Assembly: GCF_000716445.1 (NCBI RefSeq)
Contig: NZ_JNWK01000051.1
Location: forward strand, 5,600 to 69,599
DNA length: 64,000 bases
Source of the DNA: Streptomyces wedmorensis
Lineage (GTDB): Bacteria > Actinomycetota > Actinomycetes > Streptomycetales > Streptomycetaceae
Direction of reading: 5' to 3'
Below, piece by piece: positions 42,968 through 50,730 of the stretch. The notes beneath the pieces are model-generated. The model saw nothing but the letters and a program-made list of their open reading frames with translations, was not told where the DNA came from and made no database searches. Both the position numbers and the translations under genes were made by a program. Numbering within the stretch: the first letter of the stretch is position 1; every line of letters begins with the position of its first letter.

Positions 42968-43879
42968 GTGCTCTGGACCCCACCGCGTGTCGGCGAGCTG
43001 CGGAAGCGGGCCGGTGAGGCGCTGCTGCACCGGGTCGCGGGCCCCACCGCGCACGAGAAGCGGGCCCGCATCCACGAAACGCCGGGCCCACGATGGTTCG
43101 GCCCCGACCGTCCGGTGCGGGTCGTGCACGCAGACGCGGCGATGTACGTCGGCGGGCTCGCCGCGCTGCTCCTGCAGTCGCTCCACCCGGTCGCGATGGC
43201 GGCGGTCGCCGCGCACTCCGGGTTCGAGAGCGACCCCTGGGGGCGGCTCCAACGCACCAGCACCTTCCTGGCGGTCACGACGTTCGGTACGGCGCAGGAC
43301 GCGGAGCAGGCGGTACGCCGCGTGCGCCACGTCCACGGCGCGGTGCGGGGGCGTACACCGGAGGGCGTGCCGTACCGGGCCTCCGATCCGCATCTGCTCG
43401 CCTGGGTGCACGCGGCCGAGACCGCCTGTTTCCTCAGCGCCCATCAACGCTACGGAAGGCGCCCGCTGCCTCCGCGGGAGGCAGACGGCTACGTCGCCGA
43501 CATGGCCCGGGTCGGACACCGGCTCGGGGTGGTGGACCCGCCGGAAACCACCGCGGGGCTGACGGCGCGGCTCGCGGAGTACCGTCCGGAACTGCGCGCC
43601 ACCGCCCAGTCGCGTGCGGCGGCCCGCTACCTGCTGGCCCACCCTCCGCTGCCCTGGCCCGCTCGGCTGCCCTACGCGTTCCTGGCGGCAGCGGCGGTCG
43701 AGCTCCTGCCCGCTTCGGTGCGGGCCCACCTTGACCTCCCGTACACCACCCGTCTGCTGCTGCCCCTCGCCCGCCCCGGCGGACACGCGGTCGTCGCGGC
43801 GATCCGGTGGATCATCCCCGCCGCTCCCCGGCCTGCACGGTCTCCGGCATCCGGTTCGCCACACACTCTCCGCGTGTGA
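42968..43879 (+). CDS. MpaB-family oxygenase-like protein (DUF2236)
   Basis: The 303-residue product belongs to the latex-clearing/MpaB group of heme-dependent oxygenase-like proteins: HETPGPRWFGPDRPVRVVHA, then AMYVGGLAALLLQSLHPVAM, GRLQRTSTFLAVTTFGTAQD and the haem-ligand region HLLAWVHAAETACFLSAHQR. Family members oxidise polyenes, rubber or diketopiperazine-type substrates. The GTG at 42968 is chosen near the conserved start, with GGAGGG close by. It diverges from the ChrB-like gene with 162 bp between them. Confidence 0.85.
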   Translation: MLWTPPRVGELRKRAGEALLHRVAGPTAHEKRARIHETPGPRWFGPDRPVRVVHADAAMYVGGLAALLLQSLHPVAMAAVAAHSGFESDPWGRLQRTSTFLAVTTFGTAQDAEQAVRRVRHVHGAVRGRTPEGVPYRASDPHLLAWVHAAETACFLSAHQRYGRRPLPPREADGYVADMARVGHRLGVVDPPETTAGLTARLAEYRPELRATAQSRAAARYLLAHPPLPWPARLPYAFLAAAAVELLPASVRAHLDLPYTTRLLLPLARPGGHAVVAAIRWIIPAAPRPARSPASGSPHTLRV

Positions 43880-43912
43880 GCGGGCGGGCGGCGGAAGCGC
43901 ATGCGGTCGGAC

Positions 43913-44401
43913 CTAAGAGAGGTCCTTGCGCATCAACGTGCGCATCGTTTCGTATCGGCGCAAGGATCCGTCGGGGGCCTGCTCGTCCCACGAGTCGGGC
44001 TGACGGTCGAACGCCACGTAGCCGAGTCGTTCGTAGAGCGCCCGAGCCCGGGGGTTGTTCTCCTCCACGCCCAGCTCGGCCTGCCGCAAGCCACGGTTCC
44101 TGATGCGCTGCTCCGCGGCCTCCATGAGGAACGTGCCGATCCCGCAGGACTGCAGTGCGGGATGGACCGCAAGCTGCCACAGAGTGCCGACGCCTTCCTT
44201 GGCGCGGTAGTCGATCCCGCCTTTCGCCACGGGGATGCCCGATGCGGGACGGACCGCGAGGTAGTCGACCTCCCCCAGCCGGGCCCGCTCCAACGGCCTC
44301 GCGACACCGACCAAATGCTGCTCGGACCCCGACCACCCGCAGTACGCCAGATCCGCCGACACCAGATCGCGTACCGACAGCCTCAACACGACGTCGACCA
44401 T
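43913..44401 (-). CDS. GNAT family N-acetyltransferase
   Basis: The 162-residue protein is a GNAT enzyme: LWQLAVHPALQSCGIGTFLM carries the acetyl-CoA loop, followed by ELGVEENNPRARALYERLGY. ATG 44401 is chosen because GGAGG lies about 9 bases upstream; an in-frame ATG at 44437 has none. The acetyl acceptor is unknown. It sits between the convergent MpaB gene and a zinc-ribbon gene and is not co-transcribed with either. Confidence 0.88.
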   Translation of the reverse strand: MVDVVLRLSVRDLVSADLAYCGWSGSEQHLVGVARPLERARLGEVDYLAVRPASGIPVAKGGIDYRAKEGVGTLWQLAVHPALQSCGIGTFLMEAAEQRIRNRGLRQAELGVEENNPRARALYERLGYVAFDRQPDSWDEQAPDGSLRRYETMRTLMRKDLS

Positions 44402-44504
44402 CTCCACCGCCTCCGGGCAGCCGGCATCCACGGCCACCTCACGGGAAGCAACGCCGTTTCCCGTACACGCTCCTGGCGATCACGTCCTTCAGTATGGTCG
44501 GTTC

Positions 44505-44861
44505 ATGTGCACCTACGCGTTCGTCCACTACAAGCTGCACTATGCGTGCGTATCGTGCCGGATCAGCTTCAAACGGCATCCCGGCGACACCCAGCACACA
44601 TGCCCGCGATGCGCCGCTCCGCTGCTGTGTGCCGGCCACGACTTCGCGGCGCCTCGCCGGAGCAATCGGAAGGCGTGGACGGTCGTCGCCGCGGTCCTCG
44701 ACGCCGGGCTGCGTTACGAGGGCTTCGAAGCGTGCGGTTGTGGACGGGAACCGAAGTTCCGTCCCCGTACCCGTGCTCAGCTGCGTGCCCGCCGCATCGC
44801 GGCCGCGCGGACCGGCACGCCGCTCGCGGAGATGCTCGGACGGGTGGACCCGCTGGGCTGA
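44505..44861 (+). CDS. Zinc-ribbon protein, 118 residues
   Basis: The protein has an N-terminal CxxC pair (YACVSCRISFKR) and TCPRCAAPLLCAGHD, forming a probable four-cysteine zinc site near residues 14-36. An Arg-rich C-terminal segment with CGCGREPKFRPRTRAQLRAR follows. Homologous proteins in streptomycetes are often labelled deoxyxylulose-phosphate synthase without basis; its small size and zinc site do not fit that enzyme. It may bind nucleic acid. Its function is unknown. Confidence 0.75.
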   Translation: MCTYAFVHYKLHYACVSCRISFKRHPGDTQHTCPRCAAPLLCAGHDFAAPRRSNRKAWTVVAAVLDAGLRYEGFEACGCGREPKFRPRTRAQLRARRIAAARTGTPLAEMLGRVDPLG

Positions 44862-45021
44862 CCGGGACGTGGCCCCCGCGTGTTCCCGGCCGGCTGCCCT
44901 GGCCATCCGTCCGCGACGACCGGCCCGTACGCCCTCCTGCCGATCGTCCCGGCTGCCGCCGGCCGACTCCTGGCCTGTCCAGCCCTCCGGCCGGCCCTGG
45001 CGAGCGGATCGGCGAGCGGTG

Positions 45022-45417
45022 TCACAGGGCGATCAGACCGGCGGTCGTCTCCTTGAAGCCGCAGGCGTCGAAGTAGAAGGAACTCAGGTGTTCTTCGAAG
45101 TCGACGTGGAGCCATTCGCAGTTCGCGGCACGGGCTTCGTGGGCCGCGGCCGCGACCAGGGCGGCGCCGATGCCTGTCCCCTGACGTGTCCGGGCGACCA
45201 CCGTGTCCAGGATGAAGGCGTGAACTCCGCCGTCCCAGACCACGTTGACGAAGCCGACCAGTGAGCCGTCTTCCCAGGCGCAGACCCAGCCGAGGCTGTG
45301 GCGGTCGAGTCGTTCTCGCCAGTCCGTCCGACCGACCGGATGGCCGAAGCCGTCAGCGTGCAGCGCGTTGAGCGCGGCGTTCTCGAAGTCGCCGCGCCAC
45401 TCGTACTTGATCGTCAT
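45022..45417 (-). CDS. GNAT family N-acetyltransferase
   Basis: The 131-residue protein is a compact GNAT fold: VVARTRQGTGIGAALVAAAA is the acetyl-CoA loop, WLHVDFEEHLSSFYFDACGF is the last strand pair, and an N-terminal MTIKYEWRGDFENAALNALH precedes the sheet. It acts on an unknown amine. The ATG at 45417 is used. Its stop lies between the convergent zinc-ribbon and itself with a 160-bp gap that has no strong hairpin. Confidence 0.88.
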   Translation of the reverse strand: MTIKYEWRGDFENAALNALHADGFGHPVGRTDWRERLDRHSLGWVCAWEDGSLVGFVNVVWDGGVHAFILDTVVARTRQGTGIGAALVAAAAHEARAANCEWLHVDFEEHLSSFYFDACGFKETTAGLIAL

Positions 45418-45504
45418 TCGTCGATCGTAGGTGCCGGGCCAAGCCCGGCCGTCAGATCACCGGGTGAGGTGCCGGACGGTCCTGGTCGGGCACGCGGTGC
45501 CCGG

Positions 45505-46530
45505 TCACCTCCGATACCGCTCCGCCACCGCCGCGAAGGCGGCCTTGGGTTCCCATTCCATGTCGGGGTACGTGTGTCCGTGGCGCCCTTCGAGGAGTTT
45601 GACGATGCCGAGGCCGGCGCGGTCCAGGCCGTCCCTCGGGTCGCCGTCCGGGCGGTGCGGGTAGCCGGACAGGGCGAACAGGAACACGAACGCGCTGTCC
45701 ACGCCCTCACTGTCGAAGACCTCCAGCAGTTCGCTCAGGTACGTGGCCTGACCGGCCTCGTCGCGCTCGTACATGCCGTTCAGTCGCGTGGGGGCCTTGG
45801 TCAGCGGATCGTGCTCGACGACTTCCAGCACTCGTCCGCCGCGGTCTCCGGCGCCGCGGTAGGCCGCGGTGCCGAAGCCTGTGATGGCGAGTGGCTTCGG
45901 GTCCTGAGCGAGGGTGCGCACCGCTTCCCTGAACCGGTCGGCGACTTCGGAGGAGCGGATGAGTTCGTACGTCACGATGTCGAAGGGGGTCCAGTCGACC
46001 TGCTCGAACTGAATGGACGCGTAGGTGAGCCGGCCATGGAAGCGTTCACGGATGTCGGCGGCGGCGTCGCGGAGGAACGCGTTGAAGCGCACGCCGAGTT
46101 CGCGCAGGGCCTCAGCCCGCCGCTCGGGTCGGCTCATGAGCTGCTCGACTCGCTCCTCGGGGCTCTGACCGGAGAGGAATCCGTGGTTCATCACGCTCAG
46201 CTCGACACCTGCGACGAACACGACGGTGGCGCCTTGCTGCCGGAGTCGTTCCGCTCGCTCGGCGCAGTCACGGAAGAGGGTGAGGATCTGCCGCGGATCC
46301 AGCTCCAGCGGGTAGGGCGAGAACCACACCTCCAGTCCGAGTTCCGCGGCTGCGCCGGCGGCCAGCTCCAGTCGCTCCGGATCGCCGCCGATGATCTGGA
46401 CGGCGTTGCAGTGCAGGTCGTCGCGGATGATGGCGAGTTCGCGCCGGACCACCGCGGGGTCGAAGTGGTCACGGGATGTCCGACCGTGCAGGACGAATCC
46501 GGTGTCGTAGGTCATTCCTCTTGCTCGCAT
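45505..46530 (-). CDS. Hypothetical protein, TIM-barrel-like (hydrolase-like)
   Basis: The 341-residue protein starts with MRARGMTYDTGFVLHGRTSR and has alternating beta/alpha pattern with LHCNAVQIIGGDPERLELAA, EVWFSPYPLELDPRQILTLF, VVFVAGVELSVMNHGFL and VDWTPFDIVTYELIRSS. This resembles a glycoside-hydrolase-like TIM barrel: a strand with VELSV could supply a catalytic Glu. I do not recognise a family name with certainty. There is no signal peptide. ATG 46530 was chosen with AAGG upstream. It diverges from a TetR gene across a 17-bp minisatellite. Confidence 0.7.
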   Translation of the reverse strand: MRARGMTYDTGFVLHGRTSRDHFDPAVVRRELAIIRDDLHCNAVQIIGGDPERLELAAGAAAELGLEVWFSPYPLELDPRQILTLFRDCAERAERLRQQGATVVFVAGVELSVMNHGFLSGQSPEERVEQLMSRPERRAEALRELGVRFNAFLRDAAADIRERFHGRLTYASIQFEQVDWTPFDIVTYELIRSSEVADRFREAVRTLAQDPKPLAITGFGTAAYRGAGDRGGRVLEVVEHDPLTKAPTRLNGMYERDEAGQATYLSELLEVFDSEGVDSAFVFLFALSGYPHRPDGDPRDGLDRAGLGIVKLLEGRHGHTYPDMEWEPKAAFAAVAERYRR

Positions 46531-46564
46531 GGTGATGCCTTGCCCTTTCCGTCGGTCCGGTCCC

Positions 46565-46666
46565 GGTGCCGGTCTCGGCCCGGTGCCGGTCTCGGCCCGG
46601 TGCCGGTCTCGGCCCGGTGCCGGTCTCGGCCCGGTGCCGGTCTCGGCCCGGTGCCGGTCTCGGCCC
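46565..46666. repeat. 17-bp minisatellite, 6 exact copies
   Basis: Six exact copies of GGTGCCGGTCTCGGCCC occupy 102 bp, followed by a partial GGTGAAC. The array fills most of the gap between the leftward hypothetical gene and the rightward TetR gene, so it must lie in or next to both promoters. Because 17 is not a multiple of three or of the helical turn, each copy change alters helical phase strongly. Confidence 0.97.
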
Positions 46667-46682
46667 GGTGAACGCTGACAGC

Positions 46683-47339
46683 GTGACGACACCACCAGCA
46701 GGGCTGCGGGAACGGAAGAAACAGGCCACGCGCGCGGCGCTCCGCGAGGCGGCCCTGCGCCTGGCCGTGGAGCGCGGGCCCGATCAGGTGCGGGTCGAGG
46801 ACATCGCCGAGGCGGCCGGGGTCTCGCCGCGCACCTACAACAACTACTTCGCCAGCCGCGAGCAGGCGATCGTCTCCGCCGTCACCGCGGACCGGGAGGC
46901 GCGTATCGCGGCGGCGGTCGCGGCCCGGCCCACGGGGACGCGCCTCGCTGACGCCGTCACCGAAGCAGTCGTCGAGCAGTACGCGTACGCCGGTGACCGC
47001 GAACTCCGGGCCCTGCTCCTGATCACCACCCGGGCCACTCTGCTCGACGCGTTCCTCGACGCCTCCGCCGACATCGAACCCCCTCTGACCACGGTGCTCG
47101 CCGAACGCCTCGGCGACACCGAATCGCCCACAGCACGCGTACTCGCGGCCGGCGTGGCGGCCGCGGTCCGCATCGCCCTGGAAGGCTGGCTCCAGCCGAT
47201 CGGGAACCCCGAGGCCGCCGCCAGCCCCGGCGCCGCAGGACTGGTCATCGTCTCCGGCTCACTGGCCGACCGGCTCCAGGCGGCGCTGGCCCCGCTCGCG
47301 CCGGCGTTCGACGCCGCCGAGGGGCTCCCCGCGCCGTAA
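46683..47339 (+). CDS. TetR/AcrR family repressor
   Basis: The 218-residue protein has a TetR HTH (GLRERKKQATRAALREAAL, then VRVEDIAEAAGVSPRTYNNY near residues 6-50) and a helical ligand domain. GTG 46683 follows the family start; an in-frame GTG at 46668 lies in the repeat's partial copy. No ribosome site is present, so a leaderless transcript is possible. It diverges from the TIM-barrel-like gene with a 17-bp minisatellite between them. Confidence 0.85.
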   Translation: MTTPPAGLRERKKQATRAALREAALRLAVERGPDQVRVEDIAEAAGVSPRTYNNYFASREQAIVSAVTADREARIAAAVAARPTGTRLADAVTEAVVEQYAYAGDRELRALLLITTRATLLDAFLDASADIEPPLTTVLAERLGDTESPTARVLAAGVAAAVRIALEGWLQPIGNPEAAASPGAAGLVIVSGSLADRLQAALAPLAPAFDAAEGLPAP

Positions 47340-47397
47340 GGCCACCCGAGCCGGCCGGAGACCGGTGAGTTTCGGGTAGCCCGGCGGTCTGCCCTGC

Positions 47398-48003
47398 ATG
47401 GAGAACACTTCACGTATGGGGCCGATCGACCTGGGGGCGGCCGCGGAGCGCGTCGCACGGCTGGCGGCGGGTATCGACGATGGGCGGCTCGGAGATCCGA
47501 CGCCCTGTCCTGAGTACGCGGTGCGGGAGGTGCTCGCTCACGTCGCCGGGCTGAGCGTCGCCTTTCGTGACGCGGCGCTCAAGAGGTTCGGGGCGACGAC
47601 CGGGACGCCGCCCGGTGCGTCCCGGCCGGTGTTGACGGACGACTGGCGGACCGCGTTGCCGGAGGCGCTGGACGAGCTGGCCGCGGCCTGGCGTGAGCCG
47701 GGCGCATGGGAGGGGGACACGCAGGCGGGCGGGATCGAGCTGCCGGCGGCCGTCATGGGCCGGATCGCGCTCGACGAGCTGCTGATCCACGGCTGGGACC
47801 TGGCGCGGGCGACCGGTCAGGCGTACGGCGTGAGCGAGGAGGAGCTGAGGGTGTCCGAGGCTCTGTTGACTCCGGCCGACGACGACTCCGGCGAGGGGTT
47901 CTTCGGGCCCGTCGTCGCGGTACCGGACGGTGCGCCCCTGCTCGACCGTGTGGTCGGCCTCAGCAGTCGTCGGCCTGACTGGCGGCCTGCCCGGGTGTAC
48001 TGA
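47398..48003 (+). CDS. Mycothiol-dependent maleylpyruvate-isomerase-like (TIGR03086-type) protein
   Basis: The 201-residue protein has the DinB-like helical fold with metal-binding His: VREVLAHVAGLSVAFRDAAL, then IALDELLIHGWDLARATGQA, the signature of the TIGR03086 actinobacterial family. Such proteins bind a divalent metal and often use mycothiol. The ATG at 47398 or at 47416 may be the start. It follows the TetR gene by 58 bp on the same strand and could be co-transcribed. Confidence 0.85.
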   Translation: MENTSRMGPIDLGAAAERVARLAAGIDDGRLGDPTPCPEYAVREVLAHVAGLSVAFRDAALKRFGATTGTPPGASRPVLTDDWRTALPEALDELAAAWREPGAWEGDTQAGGIELPAAVMGRIALDELLIHGWDLARATGQAYGVSEEELRVSEALLTPADDDSGEGFFGPVVAVPDGAPLLDRVVGLSSRRPDWRPARVY

Positions 48004-48204
48004 TGACCCGCGTGGGCGCTCGTGGCCGGGGCTTGATCGACGCGAAGGCGCGCCCCGGCCGGAGGCGTGACGGGCCCGGTGGCAGCGTCATCGATGTTTG
48101 AAATCGAACCAAAGGCGAAGACGCACAGATAGACATGGAAAGCCGCAGGGATTTCTCCTCGGGCTGAGTACGCTCCGGTGCCCTGCCGGTGGCAGGAGTT
48201 ATTC

Positions 48205-48405
48205 GTGAAGTTCGGAAGAGGGCACCACCGGCGCCCCCGGCGAAGAAGAAGGGTGCTCACTCGCTGGACACCCCGGGCTCTCATGCGCCGGACCTTCATC
48301 CGAATGACGAGATGGGGTCTTCGGTTGATGGCGTGGGGAGTGCGCCGCGCCATGCGCCGGGCGCTGCGCAGGCTGCTGCCGACAGCTTTGCCGTACGCGG
48401 TGTAG
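48205..48405 (+). CDS. Small highly basic protein, 66 residues
   Basis: GTG 48205 is preceded by AGGAGTTATTC, a good ribosome site at 6 bases. The product is MKFGRGHHRRPRRRRRVLTR at the start, then arginine-rich amphipathic helices (MRRTFIRMTRWGLRLMAWGV, then RRAMRRALRRLLPTALPYAV), with a very high isoelectric point. Its arginines recur every three to four residues. It may bind nucleic acid, membrane or acidic proteins, but no family is recognised. It lies 44 bp before the CsbD-like gene on the same strand, so it may be part of that stress unit. Confidence 0.45.
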   Translation: MKFGRGHHRRPRRRRRVLTRWTPRALMRRTFIRMTRWGLRLMAWGVRRAMRRALRRLLPTALPYAV

Positions 48406-48449
48406 GGCACGGCGCGGGCCAACCGTAAAAGGCTCGGGAAAGGACGACC

Positions 48450-48620
48450 ATGAGTACGTGGGAGAAGGCGAAGGCGCAGTTGGAGGAAGTGGCCGGGAAG
48501 GCCGTAAGGAAGTCCGCACACGCGATGGGCAACGAGAAGCTGGCGGCAAAGGGCGGGGCGCTGGAAACGCGTGGCAAGGCCCGGCACATGAAGGAGAAGG
48601 GGAAGGACAAACTTCCCTGA
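48450..48620 (+). CDS. CsbD-like stress protein, 56 residues
   Basis: This 56-residue protein is a CsbD-like stress protein: MSTWEKAKAQLEEVAGKAVR, NEKLAAKGGALETRGKARH and a lysine-rich end fit the family. The family in Bacillus is controlled by sigma-B. AAAGGACGACC precedes the ATG, a good ribosome site. It is the first of two CsbD-like genes flanking the gas vesicle cluster, and it precedes the GlsB-like gene. Confidence 0.85.
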   Translation: MSTWEKAKAQLEEVAGKAVRKSAHAMGNEKLAAKGGALETRGKARHMKEKGKDKLP

Positions 48621-48639
48621 TCTGACGGCTTGGGCGGGG

Positions 48640-48664
48640 GTTTACGAACTCCGGGACGGTAAAC
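48640..48664. promoter_or_regulatory. GTTTAC dyad ahead of the GlsB-like gene
   Basis: GTTTAC and GTAAAC form a perfect 6-bp inverted repeat separated by 13 bases, 46 bp upstream of the GlsB gene. The left arm could also be the GTTT element of a sigma-B-like promoter, with CGGTAA at the -10 position. The right interpretation is not decided here. Confidence 0.45.
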
Positions 48665-48709
48665 AAGCCGCACGGACGAACATTCCACCGCACGAGACAG
48701 GAAGGAATC

Positions 48710-48970
48710 ATGGGCATACTTGCTTGGATCCTCCTCGGGCTTCTCGCGGGCATCATCGCCAAGATGTTGATGCCCGGGAAGGACCCGGGCGGCATCATCC
48801 TCACCACACTCATCGGCATCGCCGGCGGCCTGCTCGGTGGATGGCTCGGCAAGGTTCTCTTCGACGTCGAATCCGTCGACGGATTCTTCGAGCTTTCCAC
48901 CTGGGTCGCCGCCATCGTCGGATCGATCATCCTCCTCGCGGTCTACCGATTGTTCGCGCGCCGCAAGTGA
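48710..48970 (+). CDS. GlsB/YeaQ/YmgE family stress membrane protein
   Basis: The 86-residue protein has three membrane helices with the glycine-rich family pattern: MGILAWILLGLLAGIIAKML, then GGIILTTLIGIAGGLLGGWL and STWVAAIVGSIILLAVYRLF. The family is stress-associated (general stress, acid or envelope stress), with an unknown mechanism. AGGAAGGAATC provides a ribosome site. It is followed by a strong terminator and then faces the 3' end of the gas vesicle operon. Confidence 0.92.
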   Translation: MGILAWILLGLLAGIIAKMLMPGKDPGGIILTTLIGIAGGLLGGWLGKVLFDVESVDGFFELSTWVAAIVGSIILLAVYRLFARRK

Positions 48971-48985
48971 CACGCCGAACGCAGA

Positions 48986-49032
48986 CAGAGGAACGGCTCC
49001 CCCCTCGCACTCGAGGGGAAGCCGTTCCTCTG
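48986..49032. terminator. Bidirectional terminator between GlsB and gvpK
   Basis: CAGAGGAACGGCT at 48986-48998 pairs with AGCCGTTCCTCTG at 49020-49032; with the inner CTCG/CGAG pairs the stem is nearly 20 bp with internal mismatches. It would stop transcription from both the GlsB gene and the gas vesicle operon. Confidence 0.8.
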
Positions 49033-49145
49033 CGCGTGCTCCCCGTGGCGAGCCACAGCCCGTCGACGGGGGGAATCGGGAGGCGACGGGGAACCGGGAG
49101 GCCTTGCCGAGTCGCGGGGTCAGGCCGCGCGGTCAGCTCGCGGGG

Positions 49146-49544
49146 TCAGTTCGCCGGGGGGAGGAGGTGCCCGAGCGGGCCGAGATCGAGGTTGAGGTCT
49201 TCGAGGCTGTAGCCGTGCTCGGCACACAGGTCGGTCATGCGGTCGTGCAGGGCGAGGAGAGTCGCTCCGAGTTCCTCTTCCTGTGCGTCGGTGAGGTCGC
49301 CCGCGTCGACCCGGCGCAAGGCCTGGCGTTCGATGAGCTGGCGCAGGAGCTCGACGATGGTGAGGACGAGCTTGAGGAGGTCTTCGCCGACGGTCTCGGG
49401 GTCGGTGCGCATGCGGTGGGCCGGGGGCCGCGTGACGCCGGGTGTTTCCGGCGGCGCCTGAAGCAGCCGGAAGGCGTGTGCGAGGGGGGCTCCGGGCGCT
49501 TCGAGGTCGGGGCGCGGCTCTCGCGGGGCATGATCGCCGGTCAT
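49146..49544 (-). CDS. gvpK: Gas vesicle protein GvpK
   Basis: The 132-residue protein contains the conserved GvpK helices: RMRTDPETVGEDLLKLVLTI, then VELLRQLIERQALRRVDAGD, and at the C-terminus SLEDLNLDLGPLGHLLPP. GvpK is a minor assembly component of gas vesicles. The N-terminal 40 residues are Pro-rich and variable. It is the last gene of the operon; its ATG overlaps the gvpS stop (4 bp). Confidence 0.93.
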   Translation of the reverse strand: MTGDHAPREPRPDLEAPGAPLAHAFRLLQAPPETPGVTRPPAHRMRTDPETVGEDLLKLVLTIVELLRQLIERQALRRVDAGDLTDAQEEELGATLLALHDRMTDLCAEHGYSLEDLNLDLGPLGHLLPPAN

Positions 49545-49750
49545 GGCCGGCCCCCGAGAGCGAAGGGGGCGTCGGAGGCCGTGACGGAGGTGATGAGGGC
49601 ACGCAGGGAGATGCGTACGAGGTCGATGTCGGCGATGGACAGGACAACGTCACCGGTGATGACGACGCCACCGGCCAGGAGCCGGTCGAGGAGGTCGACG
49701 AGGGCGACCTGCCGGTCGGGCAGGGGCTCGTGTCGTTCGGTGGGGGTCAT
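49541..49750 (-). CDS. gvpS: GvpA/J-like gas vesicle protein (GvpS)
   Basis: The 69-residue product is a small GvpA-fold protein: LVDLLDRLLAGGVVITGDVV and LSIADIDLVRISLRALITSV are the two helices and hairpin of the gas vesicle shell fold, ending DAPFALGGRP. In Streptomyces-type clusters this position is called gvpS. ATG 49750 overlaps the gvpL stop (4 bp). It probably forms a minor shell or tip component. Confidence 0.85.
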   Translation of the reverse strand: MTPTERHEPLPDRQVALVDLLDRLLAGGVVITGDVVLSIADIDLVRISLRALITSVTASDAPFALGGRP

Positions 49751-50730
49751 GATCGTGCGCCAGGGGCGTCTGTATCTGCGCCCGCGTCCGCGTCGGCACC
49801 TGTACCTGCGCCCGCGTCTGTATCTGTACCTGCGCCGCCGTCCGTACCTGTGCCTGCGTCCGGGTCCGGGTCTGTATCTGCATCCGCGCCTGCGCCTGCG
49901 TCCGCGCCCGGGTCTGTCGACGCGGTCGGTGGCATCGCGAAGGAGTACGGCGCCCAGGGGCCGGTGACCTCGATCCGGATGCCAGGCAGATCCTGGCCGG
50001 CCTGGTCGAGGGCGGCGCGGAAGGCCTCGGCCTCGTCGTCGGGTACGAGATGGGCGTCGTTGAGGATGTTCTCGCCGTTCTCGCTGCGGGTGAGCGGCCC
50101 GGTCTGCACGGGGTGGCGGACGGTGTGGGTGGCGTGCCGGGCCGCTATGGCGGCGATCCGGTCCGCTGCTTGGCCGGCTTGCAGGTAGCGGTCCTCGCGG
50201 GCGTGGTGCTGGGCTCGGCGGGCTTGCAGGTAGGCCTTCCCGGGACTGGGCGCGGCGGCGGGGGCGGATGAGGTGGGCTGGGTGTCGGCGGAGGCGTCGG
50301 CTGACGCCTTGTCGCCGGCGATGTAGACCTTGACTCCGTATTCGGTGTGGTGGGCGAGGAGGGCCAGCCGGGCTGCGAAGGTGTCCTGCTGTTCGCGCAG
50401 GGCTTCCAGGGCTCGGTCGCCGTCCTGGTAGAGGGTGGCCAGCCGCAGCGGCAGGACGGTCGCGTGTTCCGTGAGGAACTGGATGACGTGGTGGTGGGCG
50501 CGGGCGGTGTCCTCGAGCCAGTCGAGGTCTTCGAAGCGGGATCTGAGGGCCTCCTCGGCCCACTGGCCGGCGGGGACCTGGCTGATGACGAAGGCCGGGC
50601 CGGCGTCGGCGGGGGGCAGGAGGGTCACCGGTGTGTCGCCGACGCCGTGTACGCCGGCCAGGCGCCCGCGGAGCTCCTGGGTGGGGAGGGTCACGGCGTA
50701 GACGTAGATGAGACTCGGCTCGCCGTTCAC
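49747..50730 (-). CDS. gvpL: Gas vesicle protein GvpL (GvpF/L family) with Asp-rich tail
   Basis: The 327-residue protein has a GvpF/L core: [14 protein letters not shown] at the start, [20 protein letters not shown], and [10 protein letters not shown] in the middle, with [18 protein letters not shown] (about residues 251-268) at the end, as in GvpF. After that it has a 60-residue tail of Asp, Ala, Gly and Thr ([20 protein letters not shown] type), which GvpF lacks. It overlaps both gvpS and gvpJ by 4 bp. GTG 50730 is the start. GvpL helps assemble or nucleate vesicles. Confidence 0.93.
   Translation of the reverse strand: MNGEPSLIYVYAVTLPTQELRGRLAGVHGVGDTPVTLLPPADAGPAFVISQVPAGQWAEEALRSRFEDLDWLEDTARAHHHVIQFLTEHATVLPLRLATLYQDGDRALEALREQQDTFAARLALLAHHTEYGVKVYIAGDKASADASADTQPTSSAPAAAPSPGKAYLQARRAQHHAREDRYLQAGQAADRIAAIAARHATHTVRHPVQTGPLTRSENGENILNDAHLVPDDEAEAFRAALDQAGQDLPGIRIEVTGPWAPYSFAMPPTASTDPGADAGAGADADTDPDPDAGTGTDGGAGTDTDAGAGTGADADAGADTDAPGARS

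Noticed and set aside
46566..46682. N-terminal extension of the TetR protein through the minisatellite
   Set aside because: The 17-bp repeat gives a 17-residue repeated peptide in frame by chance; TetR proteins begin at the next GTG and no ribosome site supports the longer form.
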